In this document: piece after piece, positions 1 through 5,641 of the stretch
Layout of the letters: every line of letters starts with the position of its first letter
Position numbering within the stretch: position 1 is the stretch's first letter
DNA from: Pseudomonadota bacterium
GTDB lineage: Bacteria; Pseudomonadota; Gammaproteobacteria; Burkholderiales; Ferrovaceae
DNA length: 5,649 nucleotides
Assembly (NCBI GenBank): GCA_021828575.1
Contig: JAJZEL010000074.1
Coordinates: 1 to 5,649 of the forward strand
Reading direction: 5' to 3'
The notes under the pieces: generated by a model
Told to the model about the DNA's origin: nothing
Database searches by the model: none
Seen by the model: the letters and a program-made list of their open reading frames with translations, nothing else
Program-made: the position numbers and the translations under genes

Positions 1-5
1 GAATC

Positions 6-3000
6 ATGTTCAACCGTCTGATTGCCTGGTCCCTGAACAACCGCCCGATCGTTCTGGCGGTCACCCTGGTTTTATTCGTCTCGGGATGGTTTACCCTCAA
101 GAAGATGCCGGTGGACGTGTTTCCCGAGTTCGCGCCGCCACAGGTCGTCGTTCAGACCGAGGTGCCGGGTCTGGCGCCGACGGATGTGGAGGCCCTGGTG
201 ACCTACCCCCTGGAAAGCGCCATCAACGGAACACCGGGCGTGACCCATGTGCGCTCCAAAACGTCGGTGGGTCTCTCCACCATCACGGTCATGTTCAAGG
301 CGGGCTCGAACATTTATCAGGACCGGCAACTGGTCAACGAGCGGATCCAGGCCGTGACGGGCCGCCTGCCTTCTGTCTCCAAACCTCCGATCCTGCTGCC
401 GGTGACCTCGGCCGTGGGCTGGCTGGTCAAATATGCTTTGACAAGCAATACCATGCCACCGGAAAAATTGCGCACCCTGTCGGACTGGGAAATCCGTCCG
501 CGCCTCCTGGCCTTGGGCGGTATCGCTTCGGTTGTGTCCATCGGAGGTGAAGTCAAGCAGTATCAGGTGCGCCTCGATCCTGCCCGCATGTTGGCCTACC
601 AGGTCAGTGGCGAGGAAGTGCGGCGAGCCCTGGAAAGATCCAACAGCAATGTGCCCGGCGCCTTTCTGGAAAAACCGGGTCAGGAGCTTATCGTGGCCGG
701 AATCGGGAGAATTTCATCTCTGGATGATCTCAGAAAGACTGTGATCACTGTTCGCGACGGGGTGCCCATCACCATTAACAATGTCGCCAAAGTGGCTTTT
801 GGAGGACAAATCAGGCGGGGCGACGGCGCCTTCGGCATGAAGGAGGCCGTCATCGGGACTATCTCCAAGACCTACGGGGCCGATACCGTCACCACTACGG
901 AGAAGGTGGAAAAAACGCTGACCGAAATCAAGGCACATTTGCCAGCAGACATACAAATGCACACCCAAGTATTCCGCCAGGCCAATTTCATCGAGGCGGC
1001 GATCCACAATCTCAGCATTTCTTTGCTGGAGGGGGCGCTCATCGTCATTGTCGTCCTCTTCATCTTCCTTATGAACTGGCGGGCCTCTCTCATCACCTTT
1101 CTATCCATGCCGGCTTCTTTCGTGGGTGGTATCTTGACGATGCACGCGCTGGGCTTCGGAATCAACGCCATGACCTTGGGAGGACTGGCGATCGCCATCG
1201 GCGAGGTGGTGGACAATGGCATTATCACCGTGGAGAACGTGCTTCGCCGGTTGCGCTTGAACAGAAATGCCGCCCGCCCGTTGTCGGCGATCGAAACGGT
1301 GTTCGATGCAGTGCAGGAAATCCTCAATTCGGTGGTGTACGCGACCTTGATCGTCATCCTGATCTTCCTTCCGATCTTTTTCCTGCAGGGACTCGCCAAC
1401 CGCATCTTCAGTCCCCTCGGGGTGGCCTACATCGCTTCCGTGACGGCATCGCTGGTGGTGGCCGTGACCATGATCCCTGCACTGTGCTATCAGTTGCTGG
1501 TGGTGTGGGGCAAGAAAGAATGGCGCGAAAAGGGGGTTATGCTTCTCCCTTTAACCAGTCGGGAGATCTCCTCCGATACCACACCGGCAGGGGAGGCGCC
1601 CATCCAGGAAGAGAGGGAAACCCGATTCGTGCAATGGCTCAAAAGCCACTACCTGCGCCTCTTGAAGCTGGCGCTACGAAAGTTCTGTTGGGTGGTGGGC
1701 TTGGCTGTCCTGGGGCTGGGGATGGCTCTTTCCCTGCTTCCCTTTTTCGGGCGCTCATTTCTGCCGGAATTTCACGAGGGCAATTACATCATCGGCATGA
1801 CGACCTTGCCCGGCACCTCACTCGAGGAGTCCATGCGACTGGGGTCGCTGGTGCGTCAGGACCTGCTTAAATACCCCCAAGTGATCTCGATCGACCAGCG
1901 CGCCGGACGCAGTGAGCTGGACGAAGACGCCCAGCCGCCAAACTTCAGCGAATTCGATATGCGCCTGGATTTTACCAGGGATCCCAAGATGCCGCCGGAT
2001 GTTTTGCTCAAGCATATCCGACAGGATCTGTCCAGGGTTCCGGGGGCAGTATTCAACGTCGGCCAGTTCATTGCCCACCGCATGGATGAAGTGCAGTCCG
2101 GTGTCCGCGCCCAGGTGGCCGTCAAGATTTTCGGCGACAGCCTGTCCACCCTGTACCAACTTGGGCAACAGGTGGGAGGGCTGTTGCGCGGAGAACCCGG
2201 GGTGGTCGATGTCAACGTTGAACAACAGATCCGGGTGCCTCAACTAACCATCAGGGTCGACCGCTCCAAGGCTGCGCGCTATGGCATTAAAGCAGGGGAT
2301 TTGATGCAGAACATCCAGATGTACCTGAACGGGGAAACGGTGTCTGGCGTGATGGAGGGCCGCCGCAGCTTTGATCTTTACGTGCGATTGGAACACTCGG
2401 GACGCAACAGCGTGGAGACCATCCGCGACATGCTGGTGGATGCACCCGGCCTGGATCCCGCCCGCAATGCCAAAGTGCCTTTGCGCGAAGTGGCCAGCGT
2501 ATCCCTTAAGGACGAGCCTTACTCGATCAGCCGGGAAAACGATCGGCGCCTGATCATCGTAAGTTTCAACACTCAGGGGGGGGATTTGAGCGGCATCATC
2601 CGCGATATCCAGGCCAAAATCGGGAAGAAGATCTCACTTCCCCCCGGCTATTCCATCGAGTACGGTGGCCAGTTTGAAAGCCAGCAGCAAGCCAACCGGA
2701 CTTTGCTGGTCTTCGGCACCCTGGCCTTGTTCGGGGCACTGATTCTGCTGTACAAGGCCTTCGGCACCTTCCGCGAAGCGTTGTTGGTGTTGATCAATTT
2801 GCCTTTGGCAATGATAGGCGGCGTCATGGCGTTATACCTGGCTGGTGCCGATATGAGCGTGGCGGCCGTAATCGGCTTCATCACCCTGTTTGGAATCGCC
2901 ACCCGCAACGGCATCATCCTGATCGCCCACTACAATCAATTGCGCAAGGAAGGCAAACCCCTGGAGGAAGTGGTCGTGTCGGGCACGCTCGACCGGCTGG

Positions 3001-3272
3001 TGCCGGTGCTGATGACCGCGGCCACCGCCTCGCTGGGACTGATCCCGATACTGTGGGGGTCACCAGTGGGCAAGGAACTGGAACGTCCGCTGGCGCAGGT
3101 GGTGCTGGGCGGCCTGCTGACTTCCACCTTCCTGAATATGGTTGTCATCCCCTCTGTTTACAACCGCATGGAGCAATGGCGAGAACGCCGGATGTTCAGA
3201 GGCTGGGGCAATAGCACTTCAGAGATAGTTCCCGAACAAGATCCAAAATGTTCTTCAGGACCATGCGCATGA
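6..3272 (+). CDS. RND efflux pump inner-membrane subunit, heavy-metal efflux (CusA/CzcA) type
   Basis: This 1088-residue protein is the proton-driven inner-membrane component of a tripartite efflux pump. Its length is normal for the family, so it is probably complete; the ATG lies five bases into the window, so its Shine-Dalgarno cannot be judged. It shows the duplicated RND plan: TM1 at about 12-30, a large periplasmic domain with a PVDVFPEFAPPQV motif near 35-47, TM2-TM6 at about 336-500, a cytoplasmic linker at 503-547, TM7 near 558-580, a second periplasmic domain, and TM8-TM12 at about 897-1050. TM4 contains GEVVDNGIITVEN, with D403 and E410 as likely proton-relay acids. The HRMDEVQSGVRAQVAVKIFG segment (691-710) is typical of metal RND pumps. 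The CzcA-type first Asp of TM4 is Ala397 here, so the substrate is not certain to be Zn/Co/Cd; the CusA copper methionines are not evident either. The cytoplasmic tail ends with Cys1082 and Cys1087. Adaptor and outer-membrane genes are expected to the left, outside the window. Confidence 0.93.
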   Translation: MFNRLIAWSLNNRPIVLAVTLVLFVSGWFTLKKMPVDVFPEFAPPQVVVQTEVPGLAPTDVEALVTYPLESAINGTPGVTHVRSKTSVGLSTITVMFKAGSNIYQDRQLVNERIQAVTGRLPSVSKPPILLPVTSAVGWLVKYALTSNTMPPEKLRTLSDWEIRPRLLALGGIASVVSIGGEVKQYQVRLDPARMLAYQVSGEEVRRALERSNSNVPGAFLEKPGQELIVAGIGRISSLDDLRKTVITVRDGVPITINNVAKVAFGGQIRRGDGAFGMKEAVIGTISKTYGADTVTTTEKVEKTLTEIKAHLPADIQMHTQVFRQANFIEAAIHNLSISLLEGALIVIVVLFIFLMNWRASLITFLSMPASFVGGILTMHALGFGINAMTLGGLAIAIGEVVDNGIITVENVLRRLRLNRNAARPLSAIETVFDAVQEILNSVVYATLIVILIFLPIFFLQGLANRIFSPLGVAYIASVTASLVVAVTMIPALCYQLLVVWGKKEWREKGVMLLPLTSREISSDTTPAGEAPIQEERETRFVQWLKSHYLRLLKLALRKFCWVVGLAVLGLGMALSLLPFFGRSFLPEFHEGNYIIGMTTLPGTSLEESMRLGSLVRQDLLKYPQVISIDQRAGRSELDEDAQPPNFSEFDMRLDFTRDPKMPPDVLLKHIRQDLSRVPGAVFNVGQFIAHRMDEVQSGVRAQVAVKIFGDSLSTLYQLGQQVGGLLRGEPGVVDVNVEQQIRVPQLTIRVDRSKAARYGIKAGDLMQNIQMYLNGETVSGVMEGRRSFDLYVRLEHSGRNSVETIRDMLVDAPGLDPARNAKVPLREVASVSLKDEPYSISRENDRRLIIVSFNTQGGDLSGIIRDIQAKIGKKISLPPGYSIEYGGQFESQQQANRTLLVFGTLALFGALILLYKAFGTFREALLVLINLPLAMIGGVMALYLAGADMSVAAVIGFITLFGIATRNGIILIAHYNQLRKEGKPLEEVVVSGTLDRLVPVLMTAATASLGLIPILWGSPVGKELERPLAQVVLGGLLTSTFLNMVVIPSVYNRMEQWRERRMFRGWGNSTSEIVPEQDPKCSSGPCA

Positions 3273-3465
3273 TGGGACTTTCACCGCTCAGCATGAAAGG
3301 ACCCTCCATGGAAAAAGTCCAGTTGTCGGATTCGAATTTCAATTCCACCTCTGATTTTTCCATCTCCTGTCGGGTTTGTTCCTTCTCTGCACTCCTCATT
3401 GACCACCAGTTCCGAGTGTATTCGGGGCATGGTTCTTGGACGGCCTCGACAAAGAGGCTAGAGAC
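3196..3465 (-). pseudogene. Cryptic protein-like open frame antisense to the RND 3' end; possible gene remnant
   Basis: On the - strand one frame is open from the TGA at 3468-3466 to a stop at 3198-3196. Its translation looks protein-like: a stretch containing LFVEAVQEPCPEYTRNWW, then a Glu/Lys-rich part, then VELKFESDNWTFSMEGPFML and MRMVLKNIL. It is rich in GAN codons, while the opposite + frame is serine-rich, as expected for the shadow of an acidic coding strand. The possible ATG starts at 3399 and 3363 lie inside the open frame, and neither has a well-spaced Shine-Dalgarno (AGGAG directly abuts the second). The last 77 bases overlap the pump gene tail to tail. I do not recognise the family. 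It could be a 5'-truncated remnant left by a rearrangement, a real short gene starting at 3399 (67 residues), or chance. Confidence 0.33.
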
Positions 3466-3479
3466 TCAGAGTCCGTCTC
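3443..3479. repeat. Two adjacent short inverted repeats before the barrel gene
   Basis: GCCTC (3443-3447) and GAGGC (3454-3458) can form a 5-bp stem with a 6-base loop. Immediately after, GACTC-A-GAGTC (3463-3473) is an 11-base palindrome, and GAGAC (3461-3465) also pairs with GTCTC (3475-3479). No T-tract follows on either strand, so an intrinsic terminator is not supported. They might be leader structure or operator half-sites for the downstream gene, or chance. They lie between the cryptic - strand frame and the first plausible barrel-protein start. Confidence 0.25.
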
Positions 3480-3490
3480 CTCGCCGTTTG

Positions 3491-4327
3491 GTGATCGTAT
3501 CGTCTGTTCGTCTCCTTTTCTCAATCGTCCCGCTCCTCTTTTGCTCTGTCTTCCTGACTCCCTCTGAATCTTTCGCCGATCCCTTTCGGGACTTCATCCT
3601 TTATTCCTATCAGACTCCGGAACAGGGGGAGGTCAGCGTTGGAACATGGCAGACACTGCTTCTTCCTAACAAGACGACGGATACTCTCTATGGGAAGAAT
3701 ATCAGGAATGCCAACTTACTTTTTTCCACCTATGTTCTCGAGTTCGGGGTGACGGACTGGTGGACGATGGGTGCTTATATCGATTTTGCGGCCGGAGCCG
3801 GGCAGACATACAACTATCTCCAAACACGGGCCATTACGACCAGACTTAGATTCCCAAAAATCCCGAAATTTGTCGATCCGGCGGTCCAGATCGAATATTG
3901 GGTGCCTGGAGGCGGAACGGGCATGCAGTCCTTTCTCGACATCATCCTGATCGTGGAAAAGAAGATTGGCCCTTTTCTCTTCGACATTAATCCCAAGTTT
4001 CTCTTTCCGACCGATGGCTCCCAACCGAATTACCCTCCGTTTTTTTCTTATGCAGCTGGTGCCTACTATCTCTTGGCGGAGAATCTCAACGCCGGGATCG
4101 AATTCTTTGGGGATTCTGGTCCGATCAATAACATGGGGCCGATGGGAGGTCCTCCCGGTCTCTATAATGCCATGCAACAGCAATTTGTTTTCCAAAGCTG
4201 GAATTTTGCCATCGGAGAGCATATCGACGGGAATGTCGGGGTCGGAACGGGTTTGACGCCGGTCAGCGCCCCATTTGCCGCCAAGATCATCTTCGAATAC
4301 CACTTCAAGCCATTCGATTCCAAGTAA
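3491..4327 (+). CDS. Exported outer-membrane beta-barrel-like protein of unknown function
   Basis: Read from GTG 3491 this gives 278 residues. Residues 1-29 form a signal peptide: one Arg, a hydrophobic core RLLFSIVPLLFCSVFL, and an S-F-A cleavage site before DPFRDF. The Cys in the core is preceded by Phe, so it is not a lipobox. The mature part alternates aromatic and polar strands (WTMGAYIDFA, GPFLFDINPKFLF, SYAAGAYYLL, AKIIFEYHF), as in outer-membrane beta-barrels of the 'putative transporter' (MetA-pathway phenol degradation-like) type; that family link is tentative. A Gly/Pro/Met loop lies near 212-223. The start is uncertain. The frame stays open to ATG 3248, and ATG 3308 has an AAAGGA at 6-base spacing, but those starts would bury the signal peptide 60-80 residues inside a serine-rich segment. 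TTG 3488 and GTG 3416 are other options, the latter adding an Arg-Arg n-region. No good Shine-Dalgarno precedes 3491. G+C is lower than in the pump gene, suggesting a different origin. Confidence 0.72.
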   Translation: MIVSSVRLLFSIVPLLFCSVFLTPSESFADPFRDFILYSYQTPEQGEVSVGTWQTLLLPNKTTDTLYGKNIRNANLLFSTYVLEFGVTDWWTMGAYIDFAAGAGQTYNYLQTRAITTRLRFPKIPKFVDPAVQIEYWVPGGGTGMQSFLDIILIVEKKIGPFLFDINPKFLFPTDGSQPNYPPFFSYAAGAYYLLAENLNAGIEFFGDSGPINNMGPMGGPPGLYNAMQQQFVFQSWNFAIGEHIDGNVGVGTGLTPVSAPFAAKIIFEYHFKPFDSK

Positions 4328-4344
4328 AACGATGGCGAACTAGC

Positions 4345-4356
4345 AATTTTAAAATT
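4345..4356. repeat. Perfect AT-only palindrome AATTTTAAAATT
   Basis: A 12-base perfect palindrome of A and T only lies 17 bases after the barrel gene stop. It could be a weak regulatory or structural element, but a sequence this AT-rich can also be palindromic by chance. No T-tract terminator is attached to it. Confidence 0.25.
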
Positions 4357-4385
4357 TAAGACCGAGCGTACCCGGGTGAAATTTT

Positions 4386-4406
4386 CGGGAGATCTGCCCC
4401 TTTTTT
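4386..4406 (+). terminator. Weak intrinsic terminator candidate after the barrel gene
   Basis: GGG (4387-4389) can pair with CCC (4397-4399) around a 7-base loop, directly followed by six T residues (4401-4406). The T-tract and position, about 60-80 bases after the stop, fit an intrinsic terminator, but a 3-bp stem is short. The rest of the 4328-4468 gap contains no coding frame I can support. A second AT-rich hairpin, ATCTT/AAGAT (4427-4431 with 4440-4444) followed by TCTTTT, could contribute. Confidence 0.3.
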
Positions 4407-4468
4407 CTAGGTCCGCAAATAACGTGATCTTATGTCAACAAGATTCTTTTCCCCCTCCCGGAGATAAA

Positions 4469-4484
4469 TGGTAACGTGTAACCA
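4469..4484. promoter_or_regulatory. Imperfect palindrome upstream of the mqsR promoter
   Basis: The 16-base sequence matches TGGTNACNNGTNACCA, symmetric at 12 of 16 positions. It lies just upstream of the main mqsRA operator candidate. Its AACC/GGT elements resemble the operator half-sites, so it may be an auxiliary MqsA site or the site of another regulator. The evidence is symmetry only. Confidence 0.28.
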
Positions 4485-4492
4485 ATAAAAAG

Positions 4493-4522
4493 AACCTACT
4501 TGATTGATTAACTCAATAGGTT
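4493..4522. promoter_or_regulatory. Probable MqsA operator: long-spaced inverted repeat over the promoter
   Basis: The left arm AACCTA-C-TTGA (4493-4503) and right arm TCAA-TAGGTT (4513-4522) are inverted copies with one bulged base and a 9-base centre. As I recall, MqsA of E. coli binds ACCT/AGGT half-sites in its own promoter, which makes this the natural autoregulatory site. Here the half-sites are about 20 bases apart, rather than the few bases I recall for E. coli. The repeat covers the -35 box and touches the -10 box, so bound repressor would block RNA polymerase. Confidence 0.6.
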
Positions 4523-4527
4523 ATAAT
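4500..4527 (+). promoter_or_regulatory. Strong sigma70-type promoter of mqsRA
   Basis: TTGATT (4500-4505), a 16-base spacer and a perfect TATAAT (4522-4527) form a near-consensus promoter. Transcription should begin at about 4533-4536, essentially at the mqsR ATG (4534). The promoter sits inside the inverted-repeat operator. Confidence 0.72.
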
Positions 4528-4533
4528 GACAGC

Positions 4534-4836
4534 ATGGAAAAAGGCACACCTCACTGCAAGCTCCCCGTCGTGAAAGCCTTGATTGAATCAGGCAAGGTCA
4601 AGGCAACGGCCAGCGCCTTCAGTGGTGCTCGTGACCTTGGTATCAATGACCTGGCCGGGATGTGCGCTGTTGTCCTGTCGCTCACGTCCGCCGACTTCTA
4701 CAAAAGCATGACGACCCACGCTGATCACCGGATTTGGCAGGACGTGTACCATGCCAGGACAGCCAGGAGTGCCGATGTGTATTTGAAGCTGACCATCATT
4801 CATGATGTTCTGATCGTTTCTTTCAAGGAGTTGTGA
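4534..4836 (+). CDS. mqsR: MqsR toxin, mRNA interferase of a type II toxin-antitoxin system
   Basis: The 100-residue protein matches the MqsR family from end to end: MEKGTPH at the N-terminus, DFYKSMTT (54-61), IWQDVY (67-72), VYLKLTIIHDVLIVSFKE (82-99). E. coli MqsR is about 98 residues and is a ribosome-independent RNase of the RelE/BrnT fold that cleaves mRNA, preferring GCU sites. Residues that align with its catalytic Lys56, Gln68 and Tyr81 are present as K57, Q69 and Y83, and the N-terminal His7 is kept, so the toxin looks intact. I chose ATG 4534 because it begins the conserved MEK-TPH; the in-frame TTG at 4504 would lie inside the promoter. No Shine-Dalgarno precedes ATG 4534, and with the -10 box ending at 4527 the transcript should be leaderless or nearly so. 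The toxin precedes the antitoxin, the usual order for this family. Its stop lies two bases before the mqsA ATG, so the pair is one operon. Confidence 0.95.
   Translation: MEKGTPHCKLPVVKALIESGKVKATASAFSGARDLGINDLAGMCAVVLSLTSADFYKSMTTHADHRIWQDVYHARTARSADVYLKLTIIHDVLIVSFKEL
4825..4830 (+). promoter_or_regulatory. Shine-Dalgarno of mqsA, inside the mqsR coding end
   Basis: AAGGAG lies 8 bases before ATG 4839. This decides the antitoxin start in favour of 4839 over the in-frame GTG at 4833, which overlaps the mqsR stop and would be only 2 bases from the motif. It contrasts with mqsR, which has no such site. Confidence 0.85.
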
Positions 4837-4838
4837 CC

Positions 4839-5240
4839 ATGAAATGCCCATGCTGCGGAGCGGCTGAACTGATCCACGACACCCGCGATATGCCCACCAT
4901 CTACAAGGGAGAAAGCACTATCATCCCGGCGGTGACGGGCGACTTTTGCCCGGCTTGCGGGGAGGTCATTCTGAACCGGGAGCACGGCGACCGGTACAGC
5001 GAATTGATCGGGCAGTTCCATCGCCAGGTGAACGCTGCCTACGTCGATCCCGGTTACATTGCCAAGGTGCGAAAGAAGCTCGATCTGGATCAGCGCCAGG
5101 CCGCCGAAATCTTCGGCGGTGGTGTCAATGCCTTCTCCCGTTACGAGAATGGGAAGACCAAGCCGCCCTTGTCTCTGGTGAAGCTGCTGAAGGTGCTTGA
5201 ACGTCACCCCGATTTACTCAATGAAGTCAGGACGTGGTAA
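4839..5240 (+). CDS. mqsA: MqsA antitoxin, zinc-binding and HTH-XRE repressor
   Basis: The 133-residue protein is a full-length MqsA (about 131 in E. coli). The N-terminal domain binds and blocks MqsR and holds structural zinc; its four ligands are seen as C3, C6, C37 and C40 (CPCC and FCPAC), with an extra C5. The C-terminal domain (about 70-133) is a helix-turn-helix with KVRKKLDLDQRQAAEIFGGG followed by VNAFSRYENG. N97 and R101, which align with the residues that contact DNA in E. coli MqsA, are conserved, so autoregulation through the upstream inverted repeat is expected. The tail ERHPDLLNEVR is also family-typical. It is translated from its own strong Shine-Dalgarno and coupled to mqsR. 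No internal stop or frameshift is seen, so the toxin-antitoxin module should be functional. Confidence 0.95.
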   Translation: MKCPCCGAAELIHDTRDMPTIYKGESTIIPAVTGDFCPACGEVILNREHGDRYSELIGQFHRQVNAAYVDPGYIAKVRKKLDLDQRQAAEIFGGGVNAFSRYENGKTKPPLSLVKLLKVLERHPDLLNEVRTW

Positions 5241-5262
5241 CGCCGGTCACGATCAAAGCTTA

Positions 5263-5277
5263 GCCTGGCCGTCAGGC
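5263..5277. terminator. Stem-loop between convergent mqsA and mob-like gene
   Basis: GCCTG (5263-5267) and CAGGC (5273-5277) form a 5-bp GC-rich stem with a 5-base loop, 22 bases after the mqsA stop and overlapping the last codons of the convergent gene. Neither strand has a following T-tract, so it is at best a partial or bidirectional terminator. Confidence 0.3.
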
Positions 5278-5556
5278 AGAAGGCGCAGGAGTCTGGAGGG
5301 GAGGCAAGCCGAAAAGCGCCCGGTCGTCCGCCCTGGTGAGATATTTGTCGAGCCCCCAAAGGATCTTCTTTTTACTCTCTTCGTCTTCCATTTTCGTCAT
5401 GTAGTAGCTTCCGAGAAGGATCTTTTTCCGGGTCTCTTCGGAACGCGCTTTTTTCGCCTCCTTTGTTTTCTTCGCTCTCTCACTCTGCGCTTTTTGGAGC
5501 TTCATCTTCTTGAGCTTTTCTTCGGCGTCTTTGATCTTTTCTTCGATTGTCGGCAT
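5272..5556 (-). CDS. MobC/TraD-like mobilization accessory protein (probable)
   Basis: The 94-residue, lysine-rich protein has a long charged helix or coiled coil (about 3-42), then TRKKILLGSYYM (42-53), a second helix, and LTRADDRALFGLP (73-85). The pattern of basic helix, 'TRRKILLGA' and 'LTRxxDRALFGL' is what I associate with small plasmid proteins annotated as mobilization protein C or TraD, which assist the relaxase at oriT; this is recollection of family features, not a search. I chose ATG 5556 because a perfect AAGGAGGT (5571-5564) lies 7 bases before it. The in-frame ATG at 5574 would sit on the predicted transcription start with no ribosome site and would add six residues. It is convergent with mqsA and has its own promoter. 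The relaxase is not in the window and may lie beyond the right edge. Alternative: a generic coiled-coil DNA-binding protein. Confidence 0.62.
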   Translation of the reverse strand: MPTIEEKIKDAEEKLKKMKLQKAQSERAKKTKEAKKARSEETRKKILLGSYYMTKMEDEESKKKILWGLDKYLTRADDRALFGLPPLQTPAPSA

Positions 5557-5563
5557 AGGGTGC

Positions 5564-5571
5564 ACCTCCTT
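5564..5571 (-). promoter_or_regulatory. Perfect Shine-Dalgarno deciding the start of the mob-like gene
   Basis: On the - strand this reads AAGGAGGT, the full anti-16S complement, 7 bases from ATG 5556. It favours the inner start over ATG 5574. Confidence 0.85.
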
Positions 5572-5576
5572 CATTG

Positions 5577-5589
5577 ACGATCATATCGT
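5577..5589. promoter_or_regulatory. Palindrome over the -10 box of the mob-like gene
   Basis: ACGAT-CAT-ATCGT is a 13-base inverted repeat with 5-bp arms that covers the predicted -10 box of the - strand promoter. It could be an operator for autoregulation by the mobilization proteins. The call rests on symmetry and position only. Confidence 0.38.
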
Positions 5590-5608
5590 ACTTTTATTGG
5601 CAGAGCAA
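5580..5608 (-). promoter_or_regulatory. Promoter of the mob-like gene
   Basis: On the - strand TTGCTC (5608-5603), a 17-base spacer and TATGAT (5585-5580) make a good sigma70 promoter. Transcription would start near 5573, leaving a leader of about 17 bases that consists almost entirely of the Shine-Dalgarno. Confidence 0.6.
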
Positions 5609-5613
5609 AAATC

Positions 5614-5641
5614 TTGAATTGTGGGTGACTTGTGGTATGAT
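5614..5641 (+). promoter_or_regulatory. Divergent promoter reading out of the window
   Basis: TTGAAT (5614-5619), a 16-base spacer and TATGAT (5636-5641) form a sigma70-like promoter on the + strand, back to back with the mob-like gene promoter (the two -35 boxes are 5 bases apart). Its spacer contains two copies of TTGTGG (5619-5624 and 5630-5635) with an 11-base period, about one DNA turn, a possible regulator site. The gene it serves lies beyond the right edge. Confidence 0.5.

Noticed and set aside
872..1405. 177-codon - strand frame inside the pump gene
   Set aside because: It lies opposite conserved RND membrane segments and is a shadow of them.
3248..3490. + strand frame as a genuine N-terminal extension of the barrel protein
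   Set aside because: It is serine-rich, antisense to a more protein-like frame, and would place a clear signal peptide internally.
3716..4303. 195-codon - strand frame opposite the barrel gene
   Set aside because: The + strand has a coherent signal peptide and beta-barrel pattern; the - frame has no recognisable motif and is a shadow.
4468..4488. Six-codon leader peptide after GGAG (ATG 4468 to TAA 4488)
   Set aside because: It lies upstream of the predicted mqsR transcription start and has no attenuator features.
4504..4533. TTG 4504 as the start of mqsR
   Set aside because: It falls in the -35 region of the promoter; family N-termini begin at MEK-TPH, encoded from 4534.
4833..4838. GTG 4833 as the start of mqsA
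   Set aside because: It is too close to AAGGAG and adds two residues before the conserved MKCP; ATG 4839 is ideally spaced.
5197..5577. 126-codon + strand frame opposite the mob-like gene
   Set aside because: It is Phe/Leu/Arg-rich, as expected for the complement of a Lys/Glu-rich coiled-coil gene, and overlaps mqsA; the - strand has a perfect ribosome site.
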